Numbered from the stretch's first letter, positions 48,755 through 58,292 are shown. The stretch is DNA of 64,000 nucleotides from Flavonifractor porci (GCF_037572415.1 NZ_JBBHLB010000016.1:16071-80070); one strand, 5' to 3'. The notes: generated by a model from the sequence alone, not told the origin. Made by a program: numbers and translations.

Positions 48755-49417
48755 TCAGAGCAGGGTGGGGATCAGTTGGGCCAAAGCCTGTGCCAGTTTG
48801 GCGTGGCTCTCCCGGGTCAGGTGCATATAATCCACCGTATTGCAGGCAAGCCCCAGAGTGTTGGCATCCAGAAAGGCGCAGCCGGTCCGTTGCGCCACGA
48901 TCTTGTATTCCTTGGCCAGTCCACGGGTCTTTTCCACACAGCCAAGCCCCATTTCATCGGCTACAGGAGAGGAGAAAACACCCTTTTCGATGGACTTGGG
49001 GGCAACGATAAGAATGTTGGGTGTTCCGCCGGGCCCCCAGCAGTCTATAGACTGAGCAGCCCGGATCAGCCGCTCCATACCCCGGCCAATGGTATAGGCA
49101 TTGGTTCCGAAGCGCTCTTTGGAGTCGTTGGTACCCAGCATGACCACCAGCAGACCCACAGGCTCGTGGCTCTTGAGACAGGGACGCAGATAGGACAGGG
49201 CGGACAGTCCCTCTTCCACCGGATCGTCAAATACAGTGGTGCGGCCGGGAAGGCCTTCCTCCACCACCAGAAAGGACTGGTCTAAAGTTCGCTGCAGCAG
49301 ACAGGGCCAACGCTCCTCCTCATTGAAGCGGAAGAGATGAGCGTCGGCGCAGCCGGCAGGATCGGGGCAGTAGCCATGGGTGTTGGAATCCCCCAGACAG
49401 ACGATGTGGCGGCGCAT
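48755..49417 (-). CDS. SGNH/GDSL hydrolase, possible sialate O-acetylesterase
   Basis: 220 residues. Block I is IVCLGDSNTHGY with the serine nucleophile, block III is MLGTNDSKERFG, and block V is DYMHLTRESHAKLA with the Asp-His pair. It is a cytosolic esterase (no signal peptide). Its ATG directly follows the stop of the sugar kinase (TAAATG), so the two are one operon in the sialic-acid cluster. That context suggests removal of O-acetyl groups from sialic acid, but the sequence does not prove the substrate. Confidence 0.85.
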   Translation of the reverse strand: MRRHIVCLGDSNTHGYCPDPAGCADAHLFRFNEEERWPCLLQRTLDQSFLVVEEGLPGRTTVFDDPVEEGLSALSYLRPCLKSHEPVGLLVVMLGTNDSKERFGTNAYTIGRGMERLIRAAQSIDCWGPGGTPNILIVAPKSIEKGVFSSPVADEMGLGCVEKTRGLAKEYKIVAQRTGCAFLDANTLGLACNTVDYMHLTRESHAKLAQALAQLIPTLL

Positions 49418-50797
49418 TTACTTGATCTCGGGCAGGGAAGCGGCGGCCACGGACTGGCCTACTCGGCGGGCCTTCTCGTCCGGCATGGTGGGGTTGATCT
49501 TGGAGGCGATCTCAGGATACTCGTCGGCCAGCACGCTTTTGCAGGTGTCCAGCAGCAGGTCGCCGCCCTTGCCGGACATAACGCGGCCCAGCAGCAGCAC
49601 GTGCTTGAAGCCGTAGAAGTGGTAATACAGAGCCAGAGAGTGGGCCAGATACACGCCGATGGAGCGATACACCGCGGCGGCGCCGGGGTTGCCCTCCTCC
49701 ATAGCTTTCTGCACCACCTTCAGCTTCTCGGCGGGGGAGAGGGCGGGGTCCAGTTCAATGCCGCCGGCGGGGGCCAGCTTGATGACGCCGTCCTGGGAGA
49801 AATACTTCACACCGCAGCCGATGTCACCGGACCACTCGTCCTCCATGGCGCCGGGGTTGGCGTCCACGGGAGCGAAAGCCAACTCGTTGAGCCAGCCGGT
49901 AATGTTGCCGTTCTGGTCCACATAGCCCACGGCCTCACTGGTGCCCATGGCAATACCCATAATGTTGTTCTCTTCCAGGCTCATGGCGCCGGCCAGGGCG
50001 GACACGTCACCGTCGTTGGCCACCACATAGGGCACGTCGCCGAAGGTGTCCTTGATGGCGCGGATGTAGATATCCTTCACCTTGGCGTCAAAGTCCTCCT
50101 TGGGGACCTTCAGGAACAGGGAGGCCACCATGGTACGGTTTTCGATGTAGATACCGGCAGAGGAGACGCCCACCGCGTCCACCCGGGGCATATGCTGAGC
50201 GGCGGACTTGAGAGCGGACACGATGCCCTCATAGTGGTAGTCGGGGTCGGCGGTGACCTTGGGATACCACACCACCTCTTCGCTGAACACAGGCTCGCCA
50301 TCGATCACGGCGGACACCTTCCGGTCGGAACCGCCGGCGTCAAAACCGATACGGCAGCCGCCCAGGTGGCGGCCCACGGCCTGAGGATTGCTCTTCTCGG
50401 CGGGCACCTGGTCGCAGTACACGACCTCAAAGGGCTTCTCATACACATTGGACATGAAATCGGCGTCGAAGGAGCGCTTGCCGCCCACGCACCAGGTGGT
50501 CTTCATGGCTTCAAAGATATCCTTGTCACCGCTGATGTAGACCTTGAAACCGCCCATATACCACAGCATGGTCTTGATGAGCCGGTCCACATAGTAGCGG
50601 TCGGCTTCAGCCATATCGGGGGTGCCGTGAATAAAGGTTTTGTAGACGGCCACCTCGCCGCCGGCCCGCTCCACAGCCAGATCCAGGGGCTTTTTGGCGC
50701 CCTTCAGGAAGGAAGCAAAGAATTTGCCCAGGGGGAGGAAACCGGGGTCCAGTTCGGGGACGTGTTTGACGGGAACTTCGATGCCAAGATATTTCAT
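49418..50797 (-). CDS. ROK-like (ASKHA) sugar kinase, probable GlcNAc/ManNAc kinase
   Basis: 459 residues. An N-terminal part of about 140 residues precedes the actin-like ATPase core. The phosphate-1 loop is GCRIGFDAGGSDRKVSAVID, an adenosine/ligand region is SSAGIYIENRTMVASL, the catalytic aspartate is in VVANDGDVSALAGA, and the second phosphate loop is MGIAMGTSEAVGYVDQNGN. ROK zinc-binding cysteines are absent. With an AGE epimerase divergent and NagA/NagB downstream, it most likely phosphorylates GlcNAc (as RokA does in Bacteroides). It is divergent from the AGE gene. Confidence 0.72.
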   Translation of the reverse strand: MKYLGIEVPVKHVPELDPGFLPLGKFFASFLKGAKKPLDLAVERAGGEVAVYKTFIHGTPDMAEADRYYVDRLIKTMLWYMGGFKVYISGDKDIFEAMKTTWCVGGKRSFDADFMSNVYEKPFEVVYCDQVPAEKSNPQAVGRHLGGCRIGFDAGGSDRKVSAVIDGEPVFSEEVVWYPKVTADPDYHYEGIVSALKSAAQHMPRVDAVGVSSAGIYIENRTMVASLFLKVPKEDFDAKVKDIYIRAIKDTFGDVPYVVANDGDVSALAGAMSLEENNIMGIAMGTSEAVGYVDQNGNITGWLNELAFAPVDANPGAMEDEWSGDIGCGVKYFSQDGVIKLAPAGGIELDPALSPAEKLKVVQKAMEEGNPGAAAVYRSIGVYLAHSLALYYHFYGFKHVLLLGRVMSGKGGDLLLDTCKSVLADEYPEIASKINPTMPDEKARRVGQSVAAASLPEIK

Positions 50798-50917
50798 GAG
50801 ACATCCTCCTTAACATATATGGAAAAACAGAAAGCTCGTTATATGTATAGGCTACCAGTTTTTTTAAATCTGTCAAGCATATTTTCCGGATTCTGAAAAT
50901 TATTTTCTTTCCAGGTC

Positions 50918-50946
50918 TTGACGGGGGATGTACCGGCGGGTATGAT
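50918..50946 (+). promoter_or_regulatory. promoter of the AGE-rpiR operon
   Basis: TTGACG, a 17-nt spacer and TATGAT, 50 nt upstream of the AGE start, within the divergent intergenic region. Confidence 0.6.
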
Positions 50947-50996
50947 GGAACCAACGGGGGAACTCTCCCAACATTGGAAAGGTGGGAATTGCGATT

Positions 50997-52208
50997 ATGG
51001 ATATCACTGCACGTCTGCAGGACCATCAAAAATGGATTCAAGAAGAGCTGGAGCGCAGTGTCAGTTTCTGGCTGAAAAACGGTATGGACCCGGTGAATGG
51101 AGGCGTTTATACCTGCCTGGATCGGGAAGGTAAGATCTTCTCCACTGATAAGAGCGTATGGATGCAGGGACGCTGTGCCTGGATGTTTGCCTATCTGTGC
51201 CATACCTATGGTGTAAAGGACGAGTGGCTGGCCGCCAGTAAGAGCTGCCTGGACTTTATGGAGCGCTGCTGCATCAACCGGGAGGCGGGCAACCGGATGT
51301 ACTTCACCGTTACCGGTGACGGCAAGCCCCTGCGCCAGCGCCGCTATTGCTTCTCCGAGGGGTTCTATGCTATTGCCAATGCCGAATATTATGGTGTTAC
51401 CGGGGACAAGGTGTGCCTGGAGCGTGCCCGTGCCGCCTATGAACTGATCTGGAATCTGAATCAGGGCCTCATCAAGGACCCCACCGGCATGGGTCCCAAG
51501 ACCATTCCTGAGACCCGGACCGGCCGTGCCCTGGCCAATCCCATGATCTATCTGAACATCACATCCGTGCTGCGCCGGGTGGACCCCGAGCAGACTGAGC
51601 TGTATCATCAGCGGGCCGCCCAGTGTGTGGATGAGATCTTCCGCTACCACTACAAGCCCGAGCTGGGCTGCACCCTGGAAAGTGTGGGTCCCAACGGCGA
51701 GTTCCGGGGCGACGTTACCGAGGGCCGTGTGGTCAACCCTGGGCACGACATCGAGTGCTCCTGGTTCCTGATGGAGGACGCCAACCTGCGGGGCAACAAG
51801 GAACAGCACGCCACCGCTGTTAAGATTTTTGACCAGGCCATCAATGCCGGATGGGACAAGGAGTACGGCGGATTGCTCTATTTTATCGACTGCCTGGGCC
51901 GTCCCCCCGAGGCCTATGAGCATGACATGAAGCTGTGGTGGCCCCATGATGAGATCCTCATTGCCTCCATGATGATCTTCCGGGATACCGGTGATGAGAA
52001 GTATCTGGAGTGGTTTGAGAAGACTCTGGACTACTGCAAGAAATACTTCTCCGATCCTGAATATGGCGACTGGTATGGCTACCTGCGCCGGGATGGCAAG
52101 CCAACCGAGCCCGCCTGTAAAGGCTCCACGTTCAAAGGTCCCTTCCACCTGCCTCGTATGCTCATCATGTGCGATCAGATGATCGGCCAGATCCTGGAGC
52201 GGAATTGA
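50997..52208 (+). CDS. N-acylglucosamine 2-epimerase (AGE)
   Basis: 403 residues, the full alpha/alpha-barrel length. WMQGRCAWMFAYLCHTYGVK, CFSEGFYAIANAEYYGVTGD, PGHDIECSWFLMEDANLRG and LKLWWPHDE-type residues (MKLWWPHDEILIASMMIF) carry the conserved Arg, Glu and His of the active site. It interconverts ManNAc and GlcNAc. The ATG at 50997 is preceded by AAGGTGGG; the frame opens at 50982. The rpiR gene follows after 9 nt. Confidence 0.92.
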   Translation: MDITARLQDHQKWIQEELERSVSFWLKNGMDPVNGGVYTCLDREGKIFSTDKSVWMQGRCAWMFAYLCHTYGVKDEWLAASKSCLDFMERCCINREAGNRMYFTVTGDGKPLRQRRYCFSEGFYAIANAEYYGVTGDKVCLERARAAYELIWNLNQGLIKDPTGMGPKTIPETRTGRALANPMIYLNITSVLRRVDPEQTELYHQRAAQCVDEIFRYHYKPELGCTLESVGPNGEFRGDVTEGRVVNPGHDIECSWFLMEDANLRGNKEQHATAVKIFDQAINAGWDKEYGGLLYFIDCLGRPPEAYEHDMKLWWPHDEILIASMMIFRDTGDEKYLEWFEKTLDYCKKYFSDPEYGDWYGYLRRDGKPTEPACKGSTFKGPFHLPRMLIMCDQMIGQILERN

Positions 52209-52217
52209 GGGTCGGCC

Positions 52218-53072
52218 ATGCCCTTACTTGATGTCTTTGAAAAGATCAATAGTGAATATTATCAGCTGACCAGCGCGGAGAAAAAAGTGGCCGACTATGC
52301 GGTCATCCACCAGCAGCAGACCCAGTTCATGTCCATTTCGGAGCTGGCAGAGGAGGCGGGTGTGGCGGAAGCTACCATCTCCCGCTTCTGTAAGCGGCTG
52401 GGGTATAAGGGCTACAGTGCCTTTAAGCTGGCCATTGCCAACGCTACTGCGGGGCGGATGGATCGCGGCGCCGACGCTGAGGAGGAGGCAGAAGAGGACA
52501 GCGTGGAGGGTATGTGCCGTGCTGTCTATCGCAGTAATTCCGAGGCTCTGGCCCAGACCCTGGAGCTGATCCAAGCGGATGGGGTGCGCAAAGCAGCGGA
52601 TATGATCGTCTCCGCCGGCCGGGTGCTGTGTATGGGACAGGGAGGGTCCATGATCCTCTCCCAGGAGTGTGCCCATCTGTTCAGCACCATCCAGCTGAAT
52701 TTCACGGCGGTCATGGATTCCCATCTACAAGCCATCGCCGCCTCACAGCTGACCCCAGGCGACCTGGTCATTTACTTCTCCTACTCCGGTTCCACCAAAG
52801 AACTGATGAAGAATCTCCAGATCATCCGGGAACGGCGCGCGCGGATCATTCTGGTCACCCGTTTCCCTAAATCTCCCGGCGCCGCCTATGCCGACATTGT
52901 ACTTCAGTGCGGCTCCCGGGAGGGCCCCCTCCAGGGCGGCTCGGTGGCCGCACGCATCGCCCAGCTCTATCTGATGGATGTGCTTTTTCATGAGGTATGC
53001 CGGCGGGATCGGGAGGGCTGCCGGGCCCGACAGGAGCTGGTGGCCGAAGTGCTGTCAGATAAACACATTTGA
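52218..53072 (+). CDS. MurR/RpiR family transcriptional regulator
   Basis: 284 residues. An N-terminal helix-turn-helix (SISELAEEAGVAEATISRFC, about 38-57) precedes a SIS sugar-phosphate-binding domain (about 120-255, with GQGGSMILSQECAHLF and YFSYSGSTKELMKNLQII). It probably senses a sugar phosphate of the pathway and controls the cluster; the perfect palindrome at 53173 is a good operator candidate. It is co-transcribed with the AGE gene. Confidence 0.92.
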   Translation: MPLLDVFEKINSEYYQLTSAEKKVADYAVIHQQQTQFMSISELAEEAGVAEATISRFCKRLGYKGYSAFKLAIANATAGRMDRGADAEEEAEEDSVEGMCRAVYRSNSEALAQTLELIQADGVRKAADMIVSAGRVLCMGQGGSMILSQECAHLFSTIQLNFTAVMDSHLQAIAASQLTPGDLVIYFSYSGSTKELMKNLQIIRERRARIILVTRFPKSPGAAYADIVLQCGSREGPLQGGSVAARIAQLYLMDVLFHEVCRRDREGCRARQELVAEVLSDKHI

Positions 53073-53142
53073 CCGCCGACTGTGGAGAGTGAAAAAAATT
53101 TGCAGGCGCAGCAAAAAAAGAAAGAAAATACGTAATTCACTA

Positions 53143-53171
53143 TTGACAAATCCTGTGCTGAACTGTACAAT
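53143..53171 (+). promoter_or_regulatory. promoter of the sialic-acid transport/catabolism operon
   Basis: TTGACA, a 17-nt spacer and TACAAT. Confidence 0.8.
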
Positions 53172-53172
53172 C

Positions 53173-53196
53173 TACACAACGGGTTACCGTTGTGTA
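53173..53196. promoter_or_regulatory. palindromic operator candidate overlapping the start point
   Basis: TACACAACGG-GTTA-CCGTTGTGTA, 10-bp perfect arms. It begins one base after the -10 box, so a bound protein would block the promoter. The adjacent RpiR-type gene is the likely regulator. Confidence 0.65.
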
Positions 53197-53231
53197 ATCA
53201 CGAAAATTATCGAAAATGAGGAGGATGAACG

Positions 53232-54584
53232 ATGAAGAAGAAACGTATTCTTGCGCTCATGCTGGCTGCCTCCATGTCTCTGGGCCTGGCTGCCTGCGGC
53301 GGCGGTGGTAACAGCGAGTCCCCCGCCGGCAACAGCAACACCCCGTCCGGCAACACTCCTTCCGGCTCCGGCGAGACTGTGGAGCTGACCATCTGGACCT
53401 ATCCCATCGGCAAGTTTGGTGACTACGATACCATGCAGGCTCTGATCGATGAGTACACCGCCAAGAACCCCGGCGTGTCCATCAAGTTTGAGCTGCTGGA
53501 TTACACCAACGGCGATACTCAGGTCACTTCTGCCATCACCAGCGGCACCGCTCCCGACATCATTATGGAAGGCCCCGAGCGCCTGGTGACCAACTGGGGC
53601 GCCAACAACCTGATGGTGGATCTGTCCGATCTTTGGACCGAGGATGCTACTGCTGATATCGCCGCTACCAGCCAGGCTGTTGTGAATGCCTGCCAGCTGG
53701 ACGGCAAGTACTATGAGTATCCTCTGTGCATGACCACCCACTGCATGGCCATCAACTATGAGGTCTTTGAGCAGGCCGGCGCTCTGCAGTACATCGACCA
53801 GGAGACCCGTACCTGGACCACTGACAACTTTGTGAAGGCCATGGAGGCTGTCCGTGACTCCGGTCTGGCGGCCGTGCCCGGTATCGTTTACTGCGGCGGC
53901 CAGGGCGGCGACCAGGGTACCCGTGCTCTCGTCAACAACCTGTACTCCGGCACCTACACCAATGCCGACCACACCGAGTACACCGCCAACTCCGCTGAGA
54001 ACGTGAAGGCTCTGGAGCTCATCAAGTCCATGGTGGACAATGGTTCCCTGAACGCCAATGCCGGCTTCCAGGCTGCTGACGAGCTGCAGCAGTTTGCCAA
54101 TGGCACCGCTGCTGTGACTTTCTGCTGGAACGCTTCCAACAAGGCTCAGTACGCTTCTCAGACTGCCTTTACCCCCTATGCCATGGCTTTCCCCTCTGAC
54201 GACGGTAAGCCCGAGCTGTGCGGCGGTATCTGGGGCTTTGGTATCTTCAACAACGGCGACGAGGCCAAGATCGCTGCTGCCAAGGACTTCATCCGCTACA
54301 TCTGCGACGATCCCGAGCAGTCCAAGGAGAGCGTGCAGCTGACCGGCTTCTTCCCCGTCCGTGCTTCTCTGGGCAATGTGTACGAGGGTACCGAGACCGA
54401 GGCTGATGCCGCTGAGTTCCTGACTCTGATGCCTTACATGGGCGACTACTACAACGTTATCGGCGGCTGGACCGAGCAGCGCACCAACTGGTGGAATATG
54501 CTCCAGAAGGTCCTGACCGGCGGCGTGGACGCCAAGACTGCCGCTGATGAGTTTGTCAGCGCCAGCAACGCTGCCATCGGTTAA
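53232..54584 (+). CDS. sugar ABC transporter substrate-binding lipoprotein
   Basis: 450 residues. The signal MKKKRILALMLAASMSLGLA ends at LAAC with GGGG, then a Ser/Gly/Asn/Pro linker precedes an extracellular family-1 solute-binding fold: VELTIWTYPIGKFGDYDTMQ, then GTAPDIIMEGPERLVTNWGA, and GGIWGFGIFNNGDEAKIAAA. In this cluster the ligand should be sialic acid. GAGGAGGATG precedes the ATG. Confidence 0.92.
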   Translation: MKKKRILALMLAASMSLGLAACGGGGNSESPAGNSNTPSGNTPSGSGETVELTIWTYPIGKFGDYDTMQALIDEYTAKNPGVSIKFELLDYTNGDTQVTSAITSGTAPDIIMEGPERLVTNWGANNLMVDLSDLWTEDATADIAATSQAVVNACQLDGKYYEYPLCMTTHCMAINYEVFEQAGALQYIDQETRTWTTDNFVKAMEAVRDSGLAAVPGIVYCGGQGGDQGTRALVNNLYSGTYTNADHTEYTANSAENVKALELIKSMVDNGSLNANAGFQAADELQQFANGTAAVTFCWNASNKAQYASQTAFTPYAMAFPSDDGKPELCGGIWGFGIFNNGDEAKIAAAKDFIRYICDDPEQSKESVQLTGFFPVRASLGNVYEGTETEADAAEFLTLMPYMGDYYNVIGGWTEQRTNWWNMLQKVLTGGVDAKTAADEFVSASNAAIG

Positions 54585-54612
54585 GTGGCGCAAGTCTGAT
54601 CTGATGCACTTT

Positions 54613-54645
54613 CTGTGCCCGCTCCCTGTGAGGGGGCGGGCACAG
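54613..54645 (+). promoter_or_regulatory. intercistronic hairpin after the substrate-binding gene
   Basis: CTGTGCCCGCTCCC pairs with GGGGGCGGGCACAG (one wobble), followed by TTGCTTTTCC. Such partial terminators raise the level of the binding protein over the permeases. Confidence 0.65.
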
Positions 54646-54707
54646 TTGCTTTTCCTAAATTGATTGGAGAGGCGTGCAAAATATGTTCGAAAAGAGGGGA
54701 GAAACTA

Positions 54708-55649
54708 ATGGCACAAAATGCCGTAGCAACGGCTAATAAGAAGCCCAAAAAGGAGAAACGGTCCCAGTTCTCTGGTATGAGCAAGGCCCTGGTGCGGCGG
54801 GAAACCATTTCCGCCTACCTGTTCCTGTTGCCCAGCCTGGTCTTCTTCATTGGCTTTGTGGTGATCCCGATGATCATGTGCGTGGTGTTCAGCTTCCAGG
54901 AGATGGGCCTGAACAGTGCCGCTACCAGGTTCGTCGGTTTTGCCAATTATGTCAAGATGGTTCAGGACCCCGTCTTCTGGAAGGGATTCCTGAACACCGT
55001 CATCATCGTCGCGGTGGCGGTTCCCGCCGTTACCGCCTTTTCCCTGTGGGTCAGCTCCGCCATCTATCAGATGAAGGCGGTGACCCGCTCCTTCTTCCGC
55101 TGCGTGTTCTACCTGCCCGTGGTTACCGGTACCGTGGCAGTCACCGTGGTATGGAAGTGGATGTTCAATCCCTACAACGGCCTGCTGAACCAGATCTTCG
55201 GTACCACCGGTTATGACTGGCTGGGCAATTCCGCTACTGCCATCTGGTGTATCATCCTGATCCTGTTTACCACTTCCATCGGTCAGCCCATCGTGCTGTA
55301 TGTGGCTGCCCTGGGCAATGTGGATCAGTCCCTGGTGGAGGCGGCTCAGGTGGACGGCGCCACCAAGCTCCAGGTGTTCTGGAAGATCAAGTGGCCCCAG
55401 ATCATGCCCACTACCCTGTATATCCTGGTCATTACCACCATCAACTCCTTCCAGTGCTTCGCACTGATCCAGTTGCTGACTTCCGGTGGACCCAACCACG
55501 CTACCGACACCATTATGTACTACATCTTCCAGATGGCGTACAACAACCAGAACTTCGGCTACGCCAACGCTATGGGCGTGGTCCTGGCCATCATCATCGC
55601 GATCTTCTCTGCCATCCAGTTCAAGTTCGCGAAGACCGACAACGGTTAA
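54708..55649 (+). CDS. sugar ABC transporter permease (MalF type)
   Basis: 313 residues with six membrane helices after a basic, Lys-rich head. YLFLLPSLVFFIGFVVIPMI is the first helix, and EAAQVDGATKLQVFWKIKWP the ATPase-contact loop. GAGGGGAG precedes the ATG at 54708; an upstream open frame to 54615 crosses the hairpin and is rejected. It pairs with the next permease. Confidence 0.92.
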   Translation: MAQNAVATANKKPKKEKRSQFSGMSKALVRRETISAYLFLLPSLVFFIGFVVIPMIMCVVFSFQEMGLNSAATRFVGFANYVKMVQDPVFWKGFLNTVIIVAVAVPAVTAFSLWVSSAIYQMKAVTRSFFRCVFYLPVVTGTVAVTVVWKWMFNPYNGLLNQIFGTTGYDWLGNSATAIWCIILILFTTSIGQPIVLYVAALGNVDQSLVEAAQVDGATKLQVFWKIKWPQIMPTTLYILVITTINSFQCFALIQLLTSGGPNHATDTIMYYIFQMAYNNQNFGYANAMGVVLAIIIAIFSAIQFKFAKTDNG

Positions 55650-55661
55650 GGGGGTGAGAAG

Positions 55662-56507
55662 ATGAATAACGCGAAAAGCAAGCTGGCCGGTACTTCCACC
55701 GGTTATAAAGTGATCACCATTGTGATCCTCATTCTCCTGGCGATTTTCTTCATCTTCCCGCTGTACTGGATCGTCACCGGCTCCTTTAAGGACGCCATGA
55801 CCATCAACGCCCGTACCCCTCAGTGGTTCCCCCTGAGCCCCACCCTGGAGAACTACGCCAAGCTGTTCAAACAACCCGCCGGCTGGTGGCTGCTCAATAC
55901 CATCATCATGGCTGTGGGTGCCCTGGTCTTGACCTGCCTCACCGCTGCCCTGGCCGGCTATGCTCTGGCAAAGAAGCGGTTCTATGGCCGGGCCCTCCTC
56001 TTTACCATTATCATCTGCGCAATGGCCCTGCCCAAGCAGGTCATCGTCATCCCCCTGTTGCGTGAGATGAACATCCTGCATCTGGCGGACACCCTGTGGG
56101 CTGTCATCCTGCCCACGGTAGGCTGGCCCTTCGGTGTGTTCCTGATGAAGCAGTTCTCCGAGACCATTCCCAACGAGATCCTGGAGGCCGCCCGGGTGGA
56201 CGGCGCCGGGGAGCTGCGCACCTTCTTCAGCGTGGTCTTCCCCATGATCAAGCCCGGCATCGGCGCACTGGCTATCTTTACCTTTGTCAACTCCTGGAAC
56301 GACTACTTCCTCCAGCTGATCATGCTGACCAGCCGGATGAACTGGACCATCTCCCTGGGCATTGCCCGACTGCAGGGCGAGATGTCCAGCGACTTCGGCC
56401 TCATCATGGCCGGCGCCACTTTGGCCGCCATCCCCATCGTGGCCGTGTTTATCGCTTTCCAGAAGTACTTTACCCAGGGTATTGCCATGGGTGCTGTTAA
56501 GGGCTGA
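55662..56507 (+). CDS. carbohydrate ABC transporter permease (MalG type)
   Basis: 281 residues with six membrane helices. FFIFPLYWIVTGSFK is the first helix end; EAARVDGAGELRTFFSVVFP is the EAA loop. It starts 12 nt after the first permease, with GGGGGTGAG as ribosome site. It completes the importer with the ATPase at 59.6 kb. Confidence 0.93.
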   Translation: MNNAKSKLAGTSTGYKVITIVILILLAIFFIFPLYWIVTGSFKDAMTINARTPQWFPLSPTLENYAKLFKQPAGWWLLNTIIMAVGALVLTCLTAALAGYALAKKRFYGRALLFTIIICAMALPKQVIVIPLLREMNILHLADTLWAVILPTVGWPFGVFLMKQFSETIPNEILEAARVDGAGELRTFFSVVFPMIKPGIGALAIFTFVNSWNDYFLQLIMLTSRMNWTISLGIARLQGEMSSDFGLIMAGATLAAIPIVAVFIAFQKYFTQGIAMGAVKG

Positions 56508-56558
56508 TTTTATCCTCCTGATTCGTTTATCAACTTTTTTGAGAGAAGGAATACTAAC

Positions 56559-57464
56559 ATGAGCGATCTGAAAAAGTACCAGGGCGTGATCCCGGCCTTT
56601 TACGCCTGCTATGACGAGGCCGGCAACATTTCCCCCGACCAGGTTCGTGCCCTGACCCGCTACCTCATCGGCAAGGGCGTTAACGGCCTGTATGTGGGCG
56701 GTTCCTCCGGCGAGTGCATCTACCAGAGCGTGGCTGAGCGCAAGGTAGTGCTGGAGAATGTGATGGCCGAGGCCAAGGGCAAGGTAGTGGTAATTGCCCA
56801 CGTTGCCTGCAACAATACTGCCGACAGCATGGAACTGGCCGCTCACGCCGAGAGCCTGGGTGTGGATGCCATTGCCGCCATTCCTCCCATCTACTTCCAT
56901 CTGCCTGAGTATGGCATTGCCGGCTACTGGAACGACATTTCCTCCGCCGCGCCCAACACCGACTTCATCATCTATAATATCCCCCAGCTGGCCGGCGTGG
57001 CCCTGACTCCCTCTCTGCTGGCCGAGATGCAGAAGAATCCCCGGGTCATCGGTGTGAAGAACTCCTCCATGCCTGTCCAGGATATCCAGATGTGGAAAGA
57101 TGCCGGTGTTATCGTGTTCAACGGTCCCGACGAGCAGTATGTGTCCGGTCTGGCCATGGGCGCCTGCGCCGGTATCGGCGGCACTTATGCCGTCATGCCC
57201 GAGCTTTTCCTGAAGGTGTATGAGCATTTCCAGAAGGGTGAGATGGAGCCTGCACGTCAGATCCAGAACGATATCTGCCGCATCATCTACAAGATGTGCT
57301 CCGCTCACGGCAACCTGTATGCTGTGATGAAGGCCATCCTGGCCAAGAATGGCGTGAATTGCGGATCTGTTCGCAAGCCCATGCCCGGCCTGGTGGACAG
57401 CGATGCCGCTGTGGTGGACGAGGCCTACGCCATGATCACTGCCGCCATCGCCAAGTACTGCTGA
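56559..57464 (+). CDS. nanA: N-acetylneuraminate lyase
   Basis: 301 residues of the DapA/NanA TIM-barrel family. GLYVGGSSGECIYQSVAERK carries the carboxylate-binding motif, DFIIYNIPQLAGVAL the catalytic tyrosine, and VIGVKNSSMP the Schiff-base lysine near residue 167. It splits Neu5Ac into pyruvate and ManNAc. GAGAGAAGG precedes the ATG. The neighbours AGE, NagA and NagB confirm sialic acid rather than dihydrodipicolinate. Confidence 0.93.
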   Translation: MSDLKKYQGVIPAFYACYDEAGNISPDQVRALTRYLIGKGVNGLYVGGSSGECIYQSVAERKVVLENVMAEAKGKVVVIAHVACNNTADSMELAAHAESLGVDAIAAIPPIYFHLPEYGIAGYWNDISSAAPNTDFIIYNIPQLAGVALTPSLLAEMQKNPRVIGVKNSSMPVQDIQMWKDAGVIVFNGPDEQYVSGLAMGACAGIGGTYAVMPELFLKVYEHFQKGEMEPARQIQNDICRIIYKMCSAHGNLYAVMKAILAKNGVNCGSVRKPMPGLVDSDAAVVDEAYAMITAAIAKYC

Positions 57465-57480
57465 TCCCAGATCAAGTTCC

Positions 57481-57506
57481 GGGGCGGGCGGTGACCCGCC
57501 CGCCCC
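57481..57506 (+). promoter_or_regulatory. intercistronic GC hairpin between nanA and nagB
   Basis: GGGGCGGGCGG pairs with CCGCCCGCCCC, followed by ATTTTGAC. A partial terminator or processing site. Confidence 0.5.
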
Positions 57507-57539
57507 ATTTTGACATGAAAGGCTAGGAGTTACATTATT

Positions 57540-58292
57540 ATGCGTATTTATCAATCGGAAGACTATCAGGCCATGAGCCGCCGGGCGGCCAATATCATCT
57601 CCGCCCAGGTCATCTATAAGCCCGACTGCGTGCTGGGTCTCGCTACTGGTGGTACCCCCGTAGGCACCTACAAGCAGCTGGTGGACTGGTACAAGAAGGG
57701 CGATCTGTCCTTTGCTGAGGTCCGTTCCGTCAATCTGGACGAGTACCTGGGCCTGTCTCCCCACCATGAGCAGAGCTACCGCTATTTCATGCAGGATAAC
57801 CTGTTCGATCATATCGACATTAAAGCGGAGAACACTCATGTGCTCAACGGCCTGGCCAAGAACCCCGAGGCTGAGTGCCATGCTTACAACCAGCTGATCC
57901 GGGACCTGGGTGGCATCGATCTGCAGCTGCTGGGCATGGGCCATAATGGCCACATCGCCTTCAATGAGCCTGGTGACGACTTCGGCCTGGAGACCCACCT
58001 GGTGAACTTGACCGAGAGCACCATTGAGGCCAACAAGCGCTTTTTTGAGAGCCGGGACGAGGTGCCCCGTCATGCCCTGAGCATGGGCATCAAGAACATC
58101 ATGAATGCCCGCCGCATTCTGATCATCGTCAGCGGTGAGGAGAAGGCTGACATTGTGAAGGAGGCCTTCAGCGGCCCCGTCACCAAGGAAGTACCTGCTT
58201 CTGTGCTGCAGCTCCATCCCGATGTGACTCTGGTGGGCGATAAGGCTGCCCTCCATAAGCTGGTGGAAGCAGGTGTTCCCGTATGCGGATAA
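57540..58292 (+). CDS. nagB: glucosamine-6-phosphate deaminase
   Basis: 250 residues. LGLATGGTPVGTYKQL binds the phosphate, VRSVNLDEYLGL and GMGHNGHIAFNEPG carry the catalytic Asp, His and Glu. It converts GlcN-6-P into fructose-6-P and ammonia. CTAGGAG precedes the ATG. Its end overlaps nagA by 10 nt. Confidence 0.95.
   Translation: MRIYQSEDYQAMSRRAANIISAQVIYKPDCVLGLATGGTPVGTYKQLVDWYKKGDLSFAEVRSVNLDEYLGLSPHHEQSYRYFMQDNLFDHIDIKAENTHVLNGLAKNPEAECHAYNQLIRDLGGIDLQLLGMGHNGHIAFNEPGDDFGLETHLVNLTESTIEANKRFFESRDEVPRHALSMGIKNIMNARRILIIVSGEEKADIVKEAFSGPVTKEVPASVLQLHPDVTLVGDKAALHKLVEAGVPVCG

Noticed and set aside
54705..58256. Minus-strand frame of 1183 codons across the sialic-acid genes
   Set aside because: It runs antisense to several certain genes and their spacers; its composition (Gly, His, Gln) is that of a shadow frame.
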